This document shows, piece after piece, positions 1 to 8,763 of a stretch of 64,000 nucleotides of DNA. The notes beneath the pieces are model-generated. The model worked only from the letters and a program-made list of their open reading frames with translations, made no database searches and was not told the origin of the DNA. The position numbers and the translations under genes were made by a program. Source of the DNA: Oceanospirillum sp964342385 (GTDB lineage Bacteria; Pseudomonadota; Gammaproteobacteria; Pseudomonadales; Halomonadaceae); contig CAYFGP010000006.1 in assembly GCA_964342385.1 (NCBI GenBank), forward strand, positions 1 through 64,000, read 5' to 3'. Within the stretch, counting starts at the first letter, position 1, and each line of letters begins with the position of its first letter.

Positions 1-64
1 AAACTACGAGCAGCTGCTTGAAAATGTGTCCGGAAAACTGTTGCCAGATCAGCTTCTGGAATAG
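1..64 (+). CDS. 3' end of an unidentified gene (partial)
   Basis: The frame starting at base 2 stays open for 20 codons and stops with TAG at 62-64; the last residues read LLPDQLLE. The start lies outside the window. It would be convergent with, and overlap by 16 bases, the 3' end of the next minus-strand gene. Too little is visible to name a family, and a 20-codon open stretch can occur by chance. Confidence 0.3.
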   Translation, partial: NYEQLLENVSGKLLPDQLLE

Positions 65-795
65 AGAGGCTTCAGAAAAGCAATATCACGCTGACTTTCG
101 TCGACAAAAGTCAGTCCATCAAATGCTGACGTAGTACAGTGGCGAATAGCTTTTGCTGGCAAAGTTGACCCATACGACAACCACTCTCCATTCTGCTGAT
201 ACAATTCAACCATAGACACATGATCAATATTAATAGTAGCCGGACGATACTCTTTAGTATCAAACTGATATTCAAGCTGCTTACCAGTATCCTTTCTAAA
301 TGGAATACTTACGGCGGTCAGTGATGCACCGGCAGATTGACGCACACAGAGCTTAAACAGCTCTTCTCGCCGAATCTTTTCATATATTCCTCGGGGAGTA
401 GTCATATACAATAAATCTGATCTGTCTAGTTCATACAATTCGCCCGGCTGAGATAGCCGGTAGGATCGATGAAAAACTTCATCCTCATCTATACCGAAAA
501 CCGAGCCCTCATGGTGAAGCCGACTCAAATTAATCCAATATTGGGGAACGTCATCTTTTGCCACCGACCAAACTTGCTGAAAACACGCTTCAAGTGTAGG
601 TTTCCATTCTGGATGAGTAGTAGCTACGAAGCGGCCATCATCTAGATGCAGATAACGGCGCCACTCCAAATTCTCACCTCGCCGATATGGAGGCAGAGGA
701 TCAATAGAAGCAAGCGATGGAGTAGTACTAGGAGCGGCACTGGCTACTGAGCTGGATGACACTAACCCCAACAACACTAAAGAAAGCATTCTCAT
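49..795 (-). CDS. hypothetical secreted protein
   Basis: A 248-residue protein with an N-terminal signal peptide: two basic residues within the first codons, a hydrophobic stretch at about residues 4-15, and an Ala-Ser-Ala-Ala type cleavage region near residue 21. The mature part is soluble, with no membrane segment, only two or three cysteines and no motif I recognise. AAGGA precedes the two candidate ATG codons (795 and 789), so the exact start is uncertain by two codons. It is most likely periplasmic. No neighbour gives a functional hint; the downstream gene fragment at the window edge converges on it. Confidence 0.6.
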   Translation of the reverse strand: MRMLSLVLLGLVSSSSVASAAPSTTPSLASIDPLPPYRRGENLEWRRYLHLDDGRFVATTHPEWKPTLEACFQQVWSVAKDDVPQYWINLSRLHHEGSVFGIDEDEVFHRSYRLSQPGELYELDRSDLLYMTTPRGIYEKIRREELFKLCVRQSAGASLTAVSIPFRKDTGKQLEYQFDTKEYRPATINIDHVSMVELYQQNGEWLSYGSTLPAKAIRHCTTSAFDGLTFVDESQRDIAFLKPLYSRS

Positions 796-1332
796 AATGT
801 AAAACGTCCTTATCTAAAATCCTGAATAGTCCATTACCCAACGGCTAGATATTAAACATTAAATCGAAATTTTTAACTAACTCTGATGCTAGGCAGATAA
901 TAGACCTGTGCAAGACATTAAAGAGTTTGGAAACAATTTCATAGAGGATGTATTCAGATAGAGCCTTGTACAGATACCAAACTGGTGAAGAAACTTGTCA
1001 TCAAATTACGCTACAGCCCTCTCCCGACACGTGTAATTCGCTGTGTCGTCGATTCAAAATGTCCTTGTCCGAATATGTTAACAAAGCGGCTGCATTGGTA
1101 ATTGTTCTTCCTCCCCCTGTAAGCAAGACTAAAGTCGATAATTTGGGCGCGCCTTAAATCAGTGCACGAAAGCTGAGCCAGCGCCCTAAATTCAATGTCT
1201 GGCCATACTGAAACTGCTCACTCACCGACTCTTAACTGAGCGGATAACAACAACAAAGAGCGTGATCTGAAGTCTGTTCAGAGCCCCCGCCAGCCACTTA
1301 ACAATAAGATAAAAAATACGCAGGGCTTTTTT
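796..1332. other. intergenic region, no convincing gene
   Basis: A 537-base gap between the divergently transcribed secreted protein and the chemoreceptor, which must hold both promoters. A 69-codon open frame at 948-1157 is not convincing: its AGAGG sequence abuts the ATG with no spacing, and the composition is not protein-like. I see no RNA gene or strong hairpin here. Confidence 0.4.
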
Positions 1333-3354
1333 ATGTTAGCAAGCTTAGTTTATCCCGCCATCAAGCTGATGAATCGGCTGAATTACGGCTATAAATTTCT
1401 TCTAATCAATATCCTGTTTGTGTTGCCTTTAATTGCGCTGGCCTATCTGCAGTTAGCAGAATTGTCTAAGCAGCAAAATGCCACATACAAAGAACTGGAT
1501 GGTATTCACATTCTGCGCGAGTCACTGAAGCTGACCGAGGTCGCCGCTGAAATTCGCGATTTGCAGCTGATTCAGGGCAATGATGAATCCCTCAAGCAAG
1601 AAATCACGCAACAGAAGCAACAGTTCAGTCAGTTGCTGGATCGACTCAGTGATAACAGCCAACGACTGGATCAGGATGGAAAAATCCAAAGCAATATTCA
1701 GAAACTGCGCGAGCAGTTACAGGAACGCAGCAGCTACCAGAGCACCAGCATCAATGTGGTGTTTAACAAGTATCAACGCTTGGTTGAGGGCAGCTGGAAC
1801 CTGACACGACAGTTCAGTCAGTTAACCGGGTTATCCCGGGACAGTGACAACGCTAACTTTCTGCTGATGAAGCTAACTCTGGATCAGCTGGAATCAATTC
1901 TGAAACATCAGGGCCAGGTACGTGGTTATTCGGCTAAAGTGATCCGCGCCGGTGCGATCAACTCAGCCTTAGCCGATGCTCTGGATAGCCTGCTGGACGC
2001 CCTGATTACCGATCAAAACCGTTTAAACATTATCATGGCTCCGATTCAGTCGGATCAGGCCAGCTACGGCAGTAATCTGATGGGATTTGTGAATGCGATT
2101 CCAGAGCAATTGGAACAACGTCTGAACCGTTTTGAGAATGATCTGCTGTTAGAAGAGCAACTGGATCACGATTGGAAGACCTACTTTGAGCAGGAATCCG
2201 GTGCCCATCAGGCGATCTATCTGTTTATTGACCAGGCCGTGACCTTTGTTGAGCAAAACCTGCAGCATCGTTTTGACGAGCAGAATCAGAATTTTTATAT
2301 GGTCTTGATCGGTGTGATTGCCACCATCCTGATCACTAATTACCTGATGCTGGGCTTTAATCTTTCTGTACGCCATGGTTTGCAGGAGATCTTAACCGCA
2401 ACAGAAAAAGTGGCTCAGGGAGATCTGACCTGCCAGGTACAGCTAAACAGCCGCGATGAGCTGGGACAATTCGCCAACGAATTTAACAGTATGGCGGAAC
2501 GTATGCGCAACCTGCTTGCGATGGTGAACACCACAGTTGCCTCGGTGGCAGAACAAGCGGAATCCGTCAGTCATATCGCGAGTCAAAGTCATAGTTCGGT
2601 GGATGAACAGCATAAGCAGATTGAGCGAGTCGCCAGCGCCTTTAATCAGATGACCAGTAGCGCTCAGGAGATTGCCAACCAGACCCAAACCGCTTCTCAA
2701 CAATCCCGTGAAGTGGGCAATAAAAGTCATGAGGGACAATCGCTGGTGCAAAACACCCTGACGGATATTAACCGTCTGTCATCGGATATTGATCAGGCTG
2801 TGAATGTTATCCATAAACTGGAGCAAGATAGCAGTAATATCACTCAAGTACTGGATGTGATTAAAGGCATCGCAGAACAAACCAACCTACTGGCACTTAA
2901 CGCCGCTATTGAAGCTGCTCGTGCCGGTGAGCAAGGCCGAGGCTTTGCCGTGGTGGCCGATGAAGTCAGAACCCTGGCCCAACGTACCCAGAACTCCGCA
3001 TCCGAGATTGAGCAGATGATTATTCAACTGCAAGAAGGGGTTAATGGCGCTGTTGAGGCGATGCAGGTGAGCCACCAGAAAGCCAGTCAGACAGTGAGCA
3101 ACTCCTCGGCGGTGTCTGAAACCCTGAATATAATCTCAGAACATATCGAACAGATTGTGGACTTTAACAGCCAGATCGCGTCTGCCAGTGAAGAGCAAAC
3201 TATGGTTTCGAACGAGATTGAACGTAATATCCACAGTATCTTCCAAGCGGCGAGTGATACAGCGTCTGGGGCAAATGATACCGTGAATGCTTGTCAGCAT
3301 ATGCTGCAACAAACTCAGGAACTGAAAAGCCGGGTCAGCACCTTTAGAACCTGA
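1333..3354 (+). CDS. methyl-accepting chemotaxis protein
   Basis: A 673-residue transmembrane chemoreceptor. A first membrane helix lies at about residues 21-43. A long periplasmic sensor of about 275 residues follows, mostly helical (rich in Gln, Leu and Glu); its size would fit a helical bimodular sensor rather than a single 4-helix bundle or Cache domain, but this is inference. The second membrane helix is at about 320-345, then a HAMP linker to about 397. The cytoplasmic signalling rod contains the diagnostic hairpin tip with EQTNLLALNAAIEAARAGE near residue 515 and GFAVVADEVRTLAQRT after it. It ends in STFRT, so it lacks the CheR/CheB-tethering pentapeptide. The ligand cannot be told; it sits convergent to the hut genes, so histidine-related sensing is only a guess. 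Confidence 0.95.
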   Translation: MLASLVYPAIKLMNRLNYGYKFLLINILFVLPLIALAYLQLAELSKQQNATYKELDGIHILRESLKLTEVAAEIRDLQLIQGNDESLKQEITQQKQQFSQLLDRLSDNSQRLDQDGKIQSNIQKLREQLQERSSYQSTSINVVFNKYQRLVEGSWNLTRQFSQLTGLSRDSDNANFLLMKLTLDQLESILKHQGQVRGYSAKVIRAGAINSALADALDSLLDALITDQNRLNIIMAPIQSDQASYGSNLMGFVNAIPEQLEQRLNRFENDLLLEEQLDHDWKTYFEQESGAHQAIYLFIDQAVTFVEQNLQHRFDEQNQNFYMVLIGVIATILITNYLMLGFNLSVRHGLQEILTATEKVAQGDLTCQVQLNSRDELGQFANEFNSMAERMRNLLAMVNTTVASVAEQAESVSHIASQSHSSVDEQHKQIERVASAFNQMTSSAQEIANQTQTASQQSREVGNKSHEGQSLVQNTLTDINRLSSDIDQAVNVIHKLEQDSSNITQVLDVIKGIAEQTNLLALNAAIEAARAGEQGRGFAVVADEVRTLAQRTQNSASEIEQMIIQLQEGVNGAVEAMQVSHQKASQTVSNSSAVSETLNIISEHIEQIVDFNSQIASASEEQTMVSNEIERNIHSIFQAASDTASGANDTVNACQHMLQQTQELKSRVSTFRT

Positions 3355-3423
3355 TTCGATGCCAATGTTTCTCTAATCAATAAAGTTGTTTTTCTTATCG
3401 ATGAAGGGTCAGCTCTAATGGAT

Positions 3424-3456
3424 AAAGCCGCTGTTCTAATCGATAAAGCGGCTTTT
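3424..3456 (+). terminator. hairpin after the chemoreceptor gene
   Basis: AAAGCCGCT (3424-3432) pairs with AGCGGCTTT (3447-3455) across a 14-base loop, followed by a short T run. It is a plausible but weak Rho-independent terminator about 70 bases past the stop codon. Confidence 0.5.
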
Positions 3457-3483
3457 CGAAACAGGCTAAAAGCCTCAGCATCG

Positions 3484-3520
3484 CCCCTTATCTTCGTCGA
3501 TCATTGTAGAAGATAAGGGG
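3484..3520. terminator. 12-bp perfect inverted repeat between convergent genes
   Basis: CCCCTTATCTTC (3484-3495) and GAAGATAAGGGG (3509-3520) form a perfect 12-bp stem with a 13-base loop, between the convergent chemoreceptor and hutG. There is no proper T tract on either side, so it may act as a bidirectional transcript-end structure rather than a classical terminator. Confidence 0.45.
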
Positions 3521-3634
3521 TGGCTTATTTCGAATATCTAAAAACGCAGCTCTGATTAGAGCTCATCGTGATCTCTAACAAACACATTGCAACGATTCAA
3601 ACACTGCGCGGCTTTTACAGACGTTGTGCCGCTC

Positions 3635-4624
3635 TCACAAACATGTCGCCAGCTCGGCCACTAAACGTGCCGCCAGCCTGGCGGTTCGGCTATCTTCATC
3701 CAGAGTCGGATTACACTCAGCGATATCTGCCAATACCACAGGGACGTTAGCCTTTTTCGCCTCTTCCAGGATAATCAACATCAGCTGCATACCGGTGACG
3801 GGATCTACCCCCATCACAGAAGGGGCACTGACACCCGGTGCAGCAGACGCCGCAAACACATCCAGACAGATGGTCAGATAGAGATAATCCAGTTGGGTCA
3901 GATAATCCGCCACTTCCTGACTGATCAACTCCATATCTGTCAGCTTACAGTCTTTATCCAAACGCCATAGCACACCTTGCTCGCGGGCAAAATCAAATAG
4001 CGCCTGAGTGTTAGCGGTTTCATTCACTCCCAGACAGTAATAGTGAAACGGCTTGTTTTTAATCTGGCACCATTCTGCTATCTGACGGAACGGCGTACCG
4101 GAACTGGGTTGAATCTCCGGATTACGCAGATCCAGATGAGCATCCAGATTGATAATACCGATATGGGCATCCGGTTTAGCGGCAAAAATATGTCGCGCGA
4201 TGCCCTGATAACTGCCCCAGGCGATCTCGTGGCCACCGCCCAAAACAATCGGCTTTAACTGTTTTTCCAGCAGCATGGCGATCTTCGCAGCCAACTGGTT
4301 TTGCGCCACCTCCATAGAGGCATCGTCACAACTGACATCACCGGCATCATAGGCTTGACCATCAAGATGCCAGGCGGCATTGGCTAGCGCCTTACGAATT
4401 GCCACAGGGCCCAGCTTTGCGCCTCGACGACCTTTATTGCGACGCACACCTTCATCACAGGCAAAACCCAAAATAGCGATGCTATCGGCGGTTGCTTCCT
4501 GAGTAGGGAGCTTTTCGATCTCCTGATGCCAGCGTGTACTGGTACCGGTTTCTTCACTATCCACCCGTCCCGTCCATAGACTCATATCCGCGGGGTTATA
4601 GGTCATTAATTCACTCCGATTCAT
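3635..4624 (-). CDS. hutG: formimidoylglutamase
   Basis: 329-residue member of the ureohydrolase (arginase) fold. It hydrolyses N-formimidoyl-L-glutamate to glutamate and formamide, the last step of the four-enzyme histidine pathway. Metal-site motifs are visible: GGGHE, the DAHLD motif (NLDAHLDLR), and a C-terminal LDVFAASAAPGVSAPS segment equivalent to the arginase SxDxD..PG signature. In that last motif the residue at the first Asp position appears to be Cys (ICLD). The ATG overlaps the hutI stop by four bases, so the two genes are translationally coupled in a hutI-hutG operon. The four-step route is supported by the absence of hutF in the cluster. Confidence 0.93.
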   Translation of the reverse strand: MNRSELMTYNPADMSLWTGRVDSEETGTSTRWHQEIEKLPTQEATADSIAILGFACDEGVRRNKGRRGAKLGPVAIRKALANAAWHLDGQAYDAGDVSCDDASMEVAQNQLAAKIAMLLEKQLKPIVLGGGHEIAWGSYQGIARHIFAAKPDAHIGIINLDAHLDLRNPEIQPSSGTPFRQIAEWCQIKNKPFHYYCLGVNETANTQALFDFAREQGVLWRLDKDCKLTDMELISQEVADYLTQLDYLYLTICLDVFAASAAPGVSAPSVMGVDPVTGMQLMLIILEEAKKANVPVVLADIAECNPTLDEDSRTARLAARLVAELATCL

Positions 4625-5907
4625 TGGTTTTCACGCCCCGCCAGCCAGATTTTTGCCGGACGGTGCATATTCACGCCGTAACTTAATTCACTGGGATGGT
4701 CGATAGGCCATAACAACAGATCCGCATCATAGCCCACCTGCAGCATGCCTTTACGATCTTCCAACCCCAACGCTTTGGCCCCATGACAGGTGGTACCGGC
4801 TAACGCTTGTTCCGGTGTCATGCCAAACAGCACACAGCTTTTATTCATTGCTAATAACAAGGAAGCAATCGGTGAAGTGCCCGGATTCAAATCCGTCGAT
4901 ACCGCCACCGGGATCTGGTGTTCAAACAGTCCTTTTATGGGCGGCAGCTGCGTTTCTTTCAAACAATAAAACGCTCCCGGCAGCATCACCGCCACTGTAC
5001 CGGCTTGTTTTAAAACCGGTAGATCCTCTTCTGCCAGATACTCCAGATGATCCACCGACAGCGCATTAAACTCCGCTGCCAGCACCGCACCTTTTAGATC
5101 ACTCAGCTGTTCCACATGGCCTTTTACCGGTAAACCATGTTTCACTGCGGCCTCAAATAAACGCCGGGTCTGAGCTGGTGAAAAACCGATACCTTCACAG
5201 AACACATCTACCGCATCGGCCAGCTTTTGCTCTGCGACCTGAGGCAGCATCTCGTTGATGACAATATCCAGATAAGCATCAGGATCATCTTTGTATTCAA
5301 CGGGAACCGCATGTGCCCCGAGAAAAGTACGCTTTACCGTTAACCCCGTATGCTCAGCCAATCGCCCAGCAACCTTGAGCATTCTGAGTTCGGTTTCAGT
5401 ATCCAAACCATAACCGGATTTGATCTCAACCGTCGTGACACCTTCAGCCATCAAACGCTTGAGCCGTTTCAGCCCGGAAGCAAACAGCTCATATTCAGAT
5501 GCAGCTCGTGTCGCGGTTACTGTACTGACAATACCACCGCCTTTGCGGGCGATCTCTTCATAGGAGATACCCTGCAAACGCCACTCAAACTCCCGTGCAC
5601 GACTACCGCCATACACCAGATGGGTATGACAATCGATCAAGCCCGGTGTTAACCAACCACCTTGGCCATCCACACACTGTTGCGCTTCAAACACTGGAGC
5701 ATCGACGGCTGCCCCTAGCCAGCTGATACGACCATCAGTGACGGCTAACACGCCCTGCTCAATCCGGCCATAAGCCTGCGCCTCAGGCAAAGCCGGTATA
5801 CCCTCACTATAGCCCTGCATTGTCGCCAGAGAGACATTTTGTATTAACAGATCACACTGATAAGGTGCTGTACTGCTATGATTTACCACGGAATCTGACA
5901 CTGTCAT
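4621..5907 (-). CDS. hutI: imidazolonepropionase
   Basis: 428-residue amidohydrolase that opens 4-imidazolone-5-propionate to N-formimidoyl-L-glutamate. The metal-binding DCHTHLVYGGSR motif occurs near residue 95, TVEIKSGYGLD around 165, VKGHVEQLSD around 260, and STDLNPGTSP near 340, all typical of HutI. The length fits the family (about 405-420) with a short N-terminal extension. It starts with ATG at 5907 and is the first gene of the minus-strand hut operon, divergent from hutC across a 204-base region that carries operator-like dyads. Confidence 0.95.
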   Translation of the reverse strand: MTVSDSVVNHSSTAPYQCDLLIQNVSLATMQGYSEGIPALPEAQAYGRIEQGVLAVTDGRISWLGAAVDAPVFEAQQCVDGQGGWLTPGLIDCHTHLVYGGSRAREFEWRLQGISYEEIARKGGGIVSTVTATRAASEYELFASGLKRLKRLMAEGVTTVEIKSGYGLDTETELRMLKVAGRLAEHTGLTVKRTFLGAHAVPVEYKDDPDAYLDIVINEMLPQVAEQKLADAVDVFCEGIGFSPAQTRRLFEAAVKHGLPVKGHVEQLSDLKGAVLAAEFNALSVDHLEYLAEEDLPVLKQAGTVAVMLPGAFYCLKETQLPPIKGLFEHQIPVAVSTDLNPGTSPIASLLLAMNKSCVLFGMTPEQALAGTTCHGAKALGLEDRKGMLQVGYDADLLLWPIDHPSELSYGVNMHRPAKIWLAGRENQ

Positions 5908-6000
5908 GGGGTGATCTCTTTTTATTATTTCATTCTACATATATCTTTTAAAGGCTAGCGCTATTGCTAAAGGCGATGGCTCTTTTTTAATAGCGTTGCC

Positions 6001-6021
6001 AATGATCCAGATCAGATCATT
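6001..6021. promoter_or_regulatory. 7-7-7 inverted repeat in the divergent hut promoter
   Basis: AATGATC (6001-6007) and GATCATT (6015-6021) form a perfect inverted repeat with a 7-base spacer, placed upstream of hutI and hutC. A second small dyad GTGAA..TTCAC lies at 6033-6047. These could be sites for an activator; assignment is not possible from sequence. Confidence 0.4.
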
Positions 6022-6054
6022 GATCCAGCTCGGTGAAGTTTTTTCACAAGACTA

Positions 6055-6078
6055 CTTGTATAGACAAGTATATACAAG
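6055..6078. promoter_or_regulatory. probable HutC operator (overlapping dyads)
   Basis: CTTGT-ATAG-ACAAG (6055-6068) is a dyad, immediately followed by TATATACAAG (6069-6078), so that the second half-site repeats with the same spacing. It sits 34 bases before the hutC start. HutC-type GntR repressors bind TTGTA/TACAA dyads, so this is the likely autoregulatory and hutI-repressing operator; urocanate would be the inducer. Confidence 0.7.
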
Positions 6079-6111
6079 CTAGACTGATTAGAAATTCGGG
6101 GGACGAATCTT

Positions 6112-6840
6112 TTGAAAACCACAACGGCCAATGGGCCGGCTTACGCCAATATCAAAAATCATCTGCTGCATCAGATCGAAACCGGGGAACTGAAACCCGG
6201 CGATAAGGTGCCGTCAGAGAACGCTCTGGTTAATCAGTTTAGTGTAAGCCGTATGACCGCACGTCGTGCGCTGACGGAACTGCAGGACGAAGGCGTACTA
6301 GAACGCACTCAGGGTCTGGGCACCTTTGTTGCCGATCAGAAAGCCAGTGGTTCCATGTTGGAGATTCGCAATATCGCTGACGAGATCAGTGAACGAGGTC
6401 ATAGCTACAGCAACCGCATTCTTAATCTGGAAGCGCGTCCGGCCAGCCGTTACGAGGCTGCACTGTTTGGTGTGCAGGAAGGCAGCACTCTGTTTTTCAG
6501 TCGTATTGTGCATTGTGAAAACGATACACCGCTGCAACTGGAAGAGCGCTGGGTCAGTGCTGAACGGGTGCCGGATTATCTGCAGCAGGACTTCTCTCAG
6601 CAGACACCCAATGTCTATTTGACTCAGGTGGCACCACTGACCGAAGCGGATCATATGGTGGAAGCGGTATTGCCAGAAGCCGAGCAAGCTGAGCTGCTAG
6701 AGATGTCTGTCAATGCACCCTGTTTACAGGTCACACGACACACTTACGCCAGAAGCGGCATGATCAGCCTGGCTCGTTTGACTCACCCCGGAAACCGATA
6801 CCGACTGGGCGGCCATATTCAGTTTAATAACCCACTGTAA
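6112..6840 (+). CDS. hutC: histidine utilisation repressor (GntR/HutC family)
   Basis: 242-residue transcription factor. Residues about 8-75 form the GntR winged helix (KVPSENALVNQFSVSRMTARRAL), and residues 95-235 form the UTRA effector domain with the QLEERWVSAERVPDYL stretch typical of HutC, which senses urocanate. The only start that keeps the whole DNA-binding domain is TTG at 6112, preceded by CGGGGGA about ten bases upstream. A TTG start would keep expression low, as suits a repressor. It is divergent from hutI and leads the plus-strand hutC-hutU-hutH group; the dyads upstream suggest autoregulation. Confidence 0.93.
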   Translation: MKTTTANGPAYANIKNHLLHQIETGELKPGDKVPSENALVNQFSVSRMTARRALTELQDEGVLERTQGLGTFVADQKASGSMLEIRNIADEISERGHSYSNRILNLEARPASRYEAALFGVQEGSTLFFSRIVHCENDTPLQLEERWVSAERVPDYLQQDFSQQTPNVYLTQVAPLTEADHMVEAVLPEAEQAELLEMSVNAPCLQVTRHTYARSGMISLARLTHPGNRYRLGGHIQFNNPL

Positions 6841-7021
6841 CTGTAGTGACTGAGTTCTATCAGAGACTGAACTCTTTACAGAAAAGGGAAAAAACATAAC
6901 TGCAGCCCGGTCAAACAGATAACGCCCATGGACCCGCCATAACAACAGGATGGCAGCCGTGGACGAGATAACAATAAATCGGCCTAAGCCGAACAGACAG
7001 TGAAAGATAAAGGGTTTTGTT

Positions 7022-8740
7022 ATGAACAAGCGTCTTGATACTTCGCGCGTGATCCGCGCTCCACACGGTACCGAAATCAGCGCCAAAAGCTGGCTGACAG
7101 AGGCACCACTGCGTATGTTGATGAACAACTTGGACCCAGATGTTGCCGAACACCCCCACGAGCTGGTGGTTTACGGCGGTATCGGTCGCGCGGCTCGTGA
7201 CTGGGAGTGTTACGACACCATTGTTGCAACCCTGAAGCAGCTGGAAATTGACGAGACGCTGCTGGTACAAAGCGGTAAGCCGGTGGGTGTATTTAAAACC
7301 CACGAAAATGCACCGCGTGTACTGATCGCCAACTCCAATATCGTGCCACACTGGGCTAACTGGGAGCACTTTAACGAGCTGGATAAAAAAGGCCTGATGA
7401 TGTACGGCCAGATGACTGCCGGTTCCTGGATCTATATTGGTTCTCAAGGCATTGTTCAGGGCACTTACGAAACCTTTGTTGCCGTCGCAAAACAGCACTT
7501 TAATGGTGATGCCAAAGGTCGCTGGATTCTGACCGGTGGTCTGGGTGGTATGGGCGGCGCTCAACCTCTGGCTGGTACCATGGCAGGCTTCTCTATGATC
7601 GCCGTTGAGTGTGACGAGAGCCGTATCGACTACCGTCTGCGTACCGGTTATGTGGACAAAAAAGCCACCTCTCTGGATGAAGCGATGCAAATGCTGCAGG
7701 AGTCTTTGGACAGCGGCCAATCGACTTCTATCGGTCTGCTGGCCAACGCGGCGGATATCTTCCCTGAGCTGGTGAAACGTGGTATCACACCAGACGTCGT
7801 CACCGACCAAACCTCTGCCCACGATCCATTAAATGGTTACCTGCCACAGGGCTGGGCCATGGATCATGCCAAAGCGATGCGCCAGCAAGATGAAGCGGCG
7901 GTGGTTAAAGCGGCGAAACAATCCATGGCGGTACAGGTGCAAGCGATGCTGGATCTGCAGAGCCAGGGGGCAGCGACACTGGATTACGGTAATAATATCC
8001 GTCAGATGGCGTTGGAAGAAGGTGTTGAAAATGCCTTTGATTTCCCAGGTTTTGTTCCGGCTTATATTCGTCCGCTGTTCTGTGAAGGTATCGGTCCTTT
8101 CCGCTGGGCAGCGCTGTCGGGTGATCCAGAAGATATCTACAAAACCGATCAAAAAGTCAAAGAACTGATTCCAGATAATCCACACCTGCACAACTGGCTG
8201 GATATGGCGCGTGAACGTATTCAGTTCCAGGGACTGCCTGCCCGTATCTGCTGGGTGGGTCTGGAAGACCGTGCCCGTCTGGGCCTGGTCTTTAACGAGA
8301 TGGTTAAAAATGGCGAACTGAAAGCCCCTGTTGTGATTGGTCGTGATCATTTGGATTCCGGTTCTGTCGCGTCTCCAAACCGTGAAACCGAAGCCATGAT
8401 GGACGGTTCCGATGCCGTATCCGACTGGCCGCTGCTAAATGCCCTGCTAAACACCGCAGGCGGTGCCACCTGGGTGAGCCTGCACCACGGCGGTGGTGTG
8501 GGTATGGGCTTTAGCCAACACTCCGGTGTCGTGATCTGTTGTGACGGCAGCGACGAAGCCGCCGCCCGTATCGGTCGTGTATTGTGGAATGATCCCGCTA
8601 CCGGTGTCATGCGTCATGCCGATGCCGGTTACGAGATTGCCCGTAATAGCGCTGAGCGTAATGGCCTGAATCTGCCCATGATCAATAAAGCGCGTCAACA
8701 AGCTCAAGACAACACAAATAACAACACGGATAGCGAATAA
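7022..8740 (+). CDS. hutU: urocanate hydratase
   Basis: 572-residue NAD-dependent hydratase converting urocanate to 4-imidazolone-5-propionate. The family hallmarks are visible: a Gly-rich NAD segment GGLGGMGGAQPLAGTMAGF near residue 175, FCEGIGPFRWAALSG around 360, and GLPARICWVGLEDRARLGL near 405. The length is slightly above the usual 555-560 because of a longer C-terminal tail rich in Gln and Asn. AAGGG lies eight bases before the ATG. It is 14 bases upstream of hutH, with which it is surely co-transcribed. Confidence 0.96.
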   Translation: MNKRLDTSRVIRAPHGTEISAKSWLTEAPLRMLMNNLDPDVAEHPHELVVYGGIGRAARDWECYDTIVATLKQLEIDETLLVQSGKPVGVFKTHENAPRVLIANSNIVPHWANWEHFNELDKKGLMMYGQMTAGSWIYIGSQGIVQGTYETFVAVAKQHFNGDAKGRWILTGGLGGMGGAQPLAGTMAGFSMIAVECDESRIDYRLRTGYVDKKATSLDEAMQMLQESLDSGQSTSIGLLANAADIFPELVKRGITPDVVTDQTSAHDPLNGYLPQGWAMDHAKAMRQQDEAAVVKAAKQSMAVQVQAMLDLQSQGAATLDYGNNIRQMALEEGVENAFDFPGFVPAYIRPLFCEGIGPFRWAALSGDPEDIYKTDQKVKELIPDNPHLHNWLDMARERIQFQGLPARICWVGLEDRARLGLVFNEMVKNGELKAPVVIGRDHLDSGSVASPNRETEAMMDGSDAVSDWPLLNALLNTAGGATWVSLHHGGGVGMGFSQHSGVVICCDGSDEAAARIGRVLWNDPATGVMRHADAGYEIARNSAERNGLNLPMINKARQQAQDNTNNNTDSE

Positions 8741-8763
8741 GGAACCACCCGGAGATGACAACA

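Noticed and set aside
948..1157. 69-codon plus-strand open frame
   Set aside because: AGAGG touches the ATG without spacing, composition is not protein-like, no family features.
1237..1249. GAGCGGATAACAA, identical to part of the lac operator
   Set aside because: Only a fragment of the operator, not a dyad here, and no lac-type genes nearby; taken as chance.
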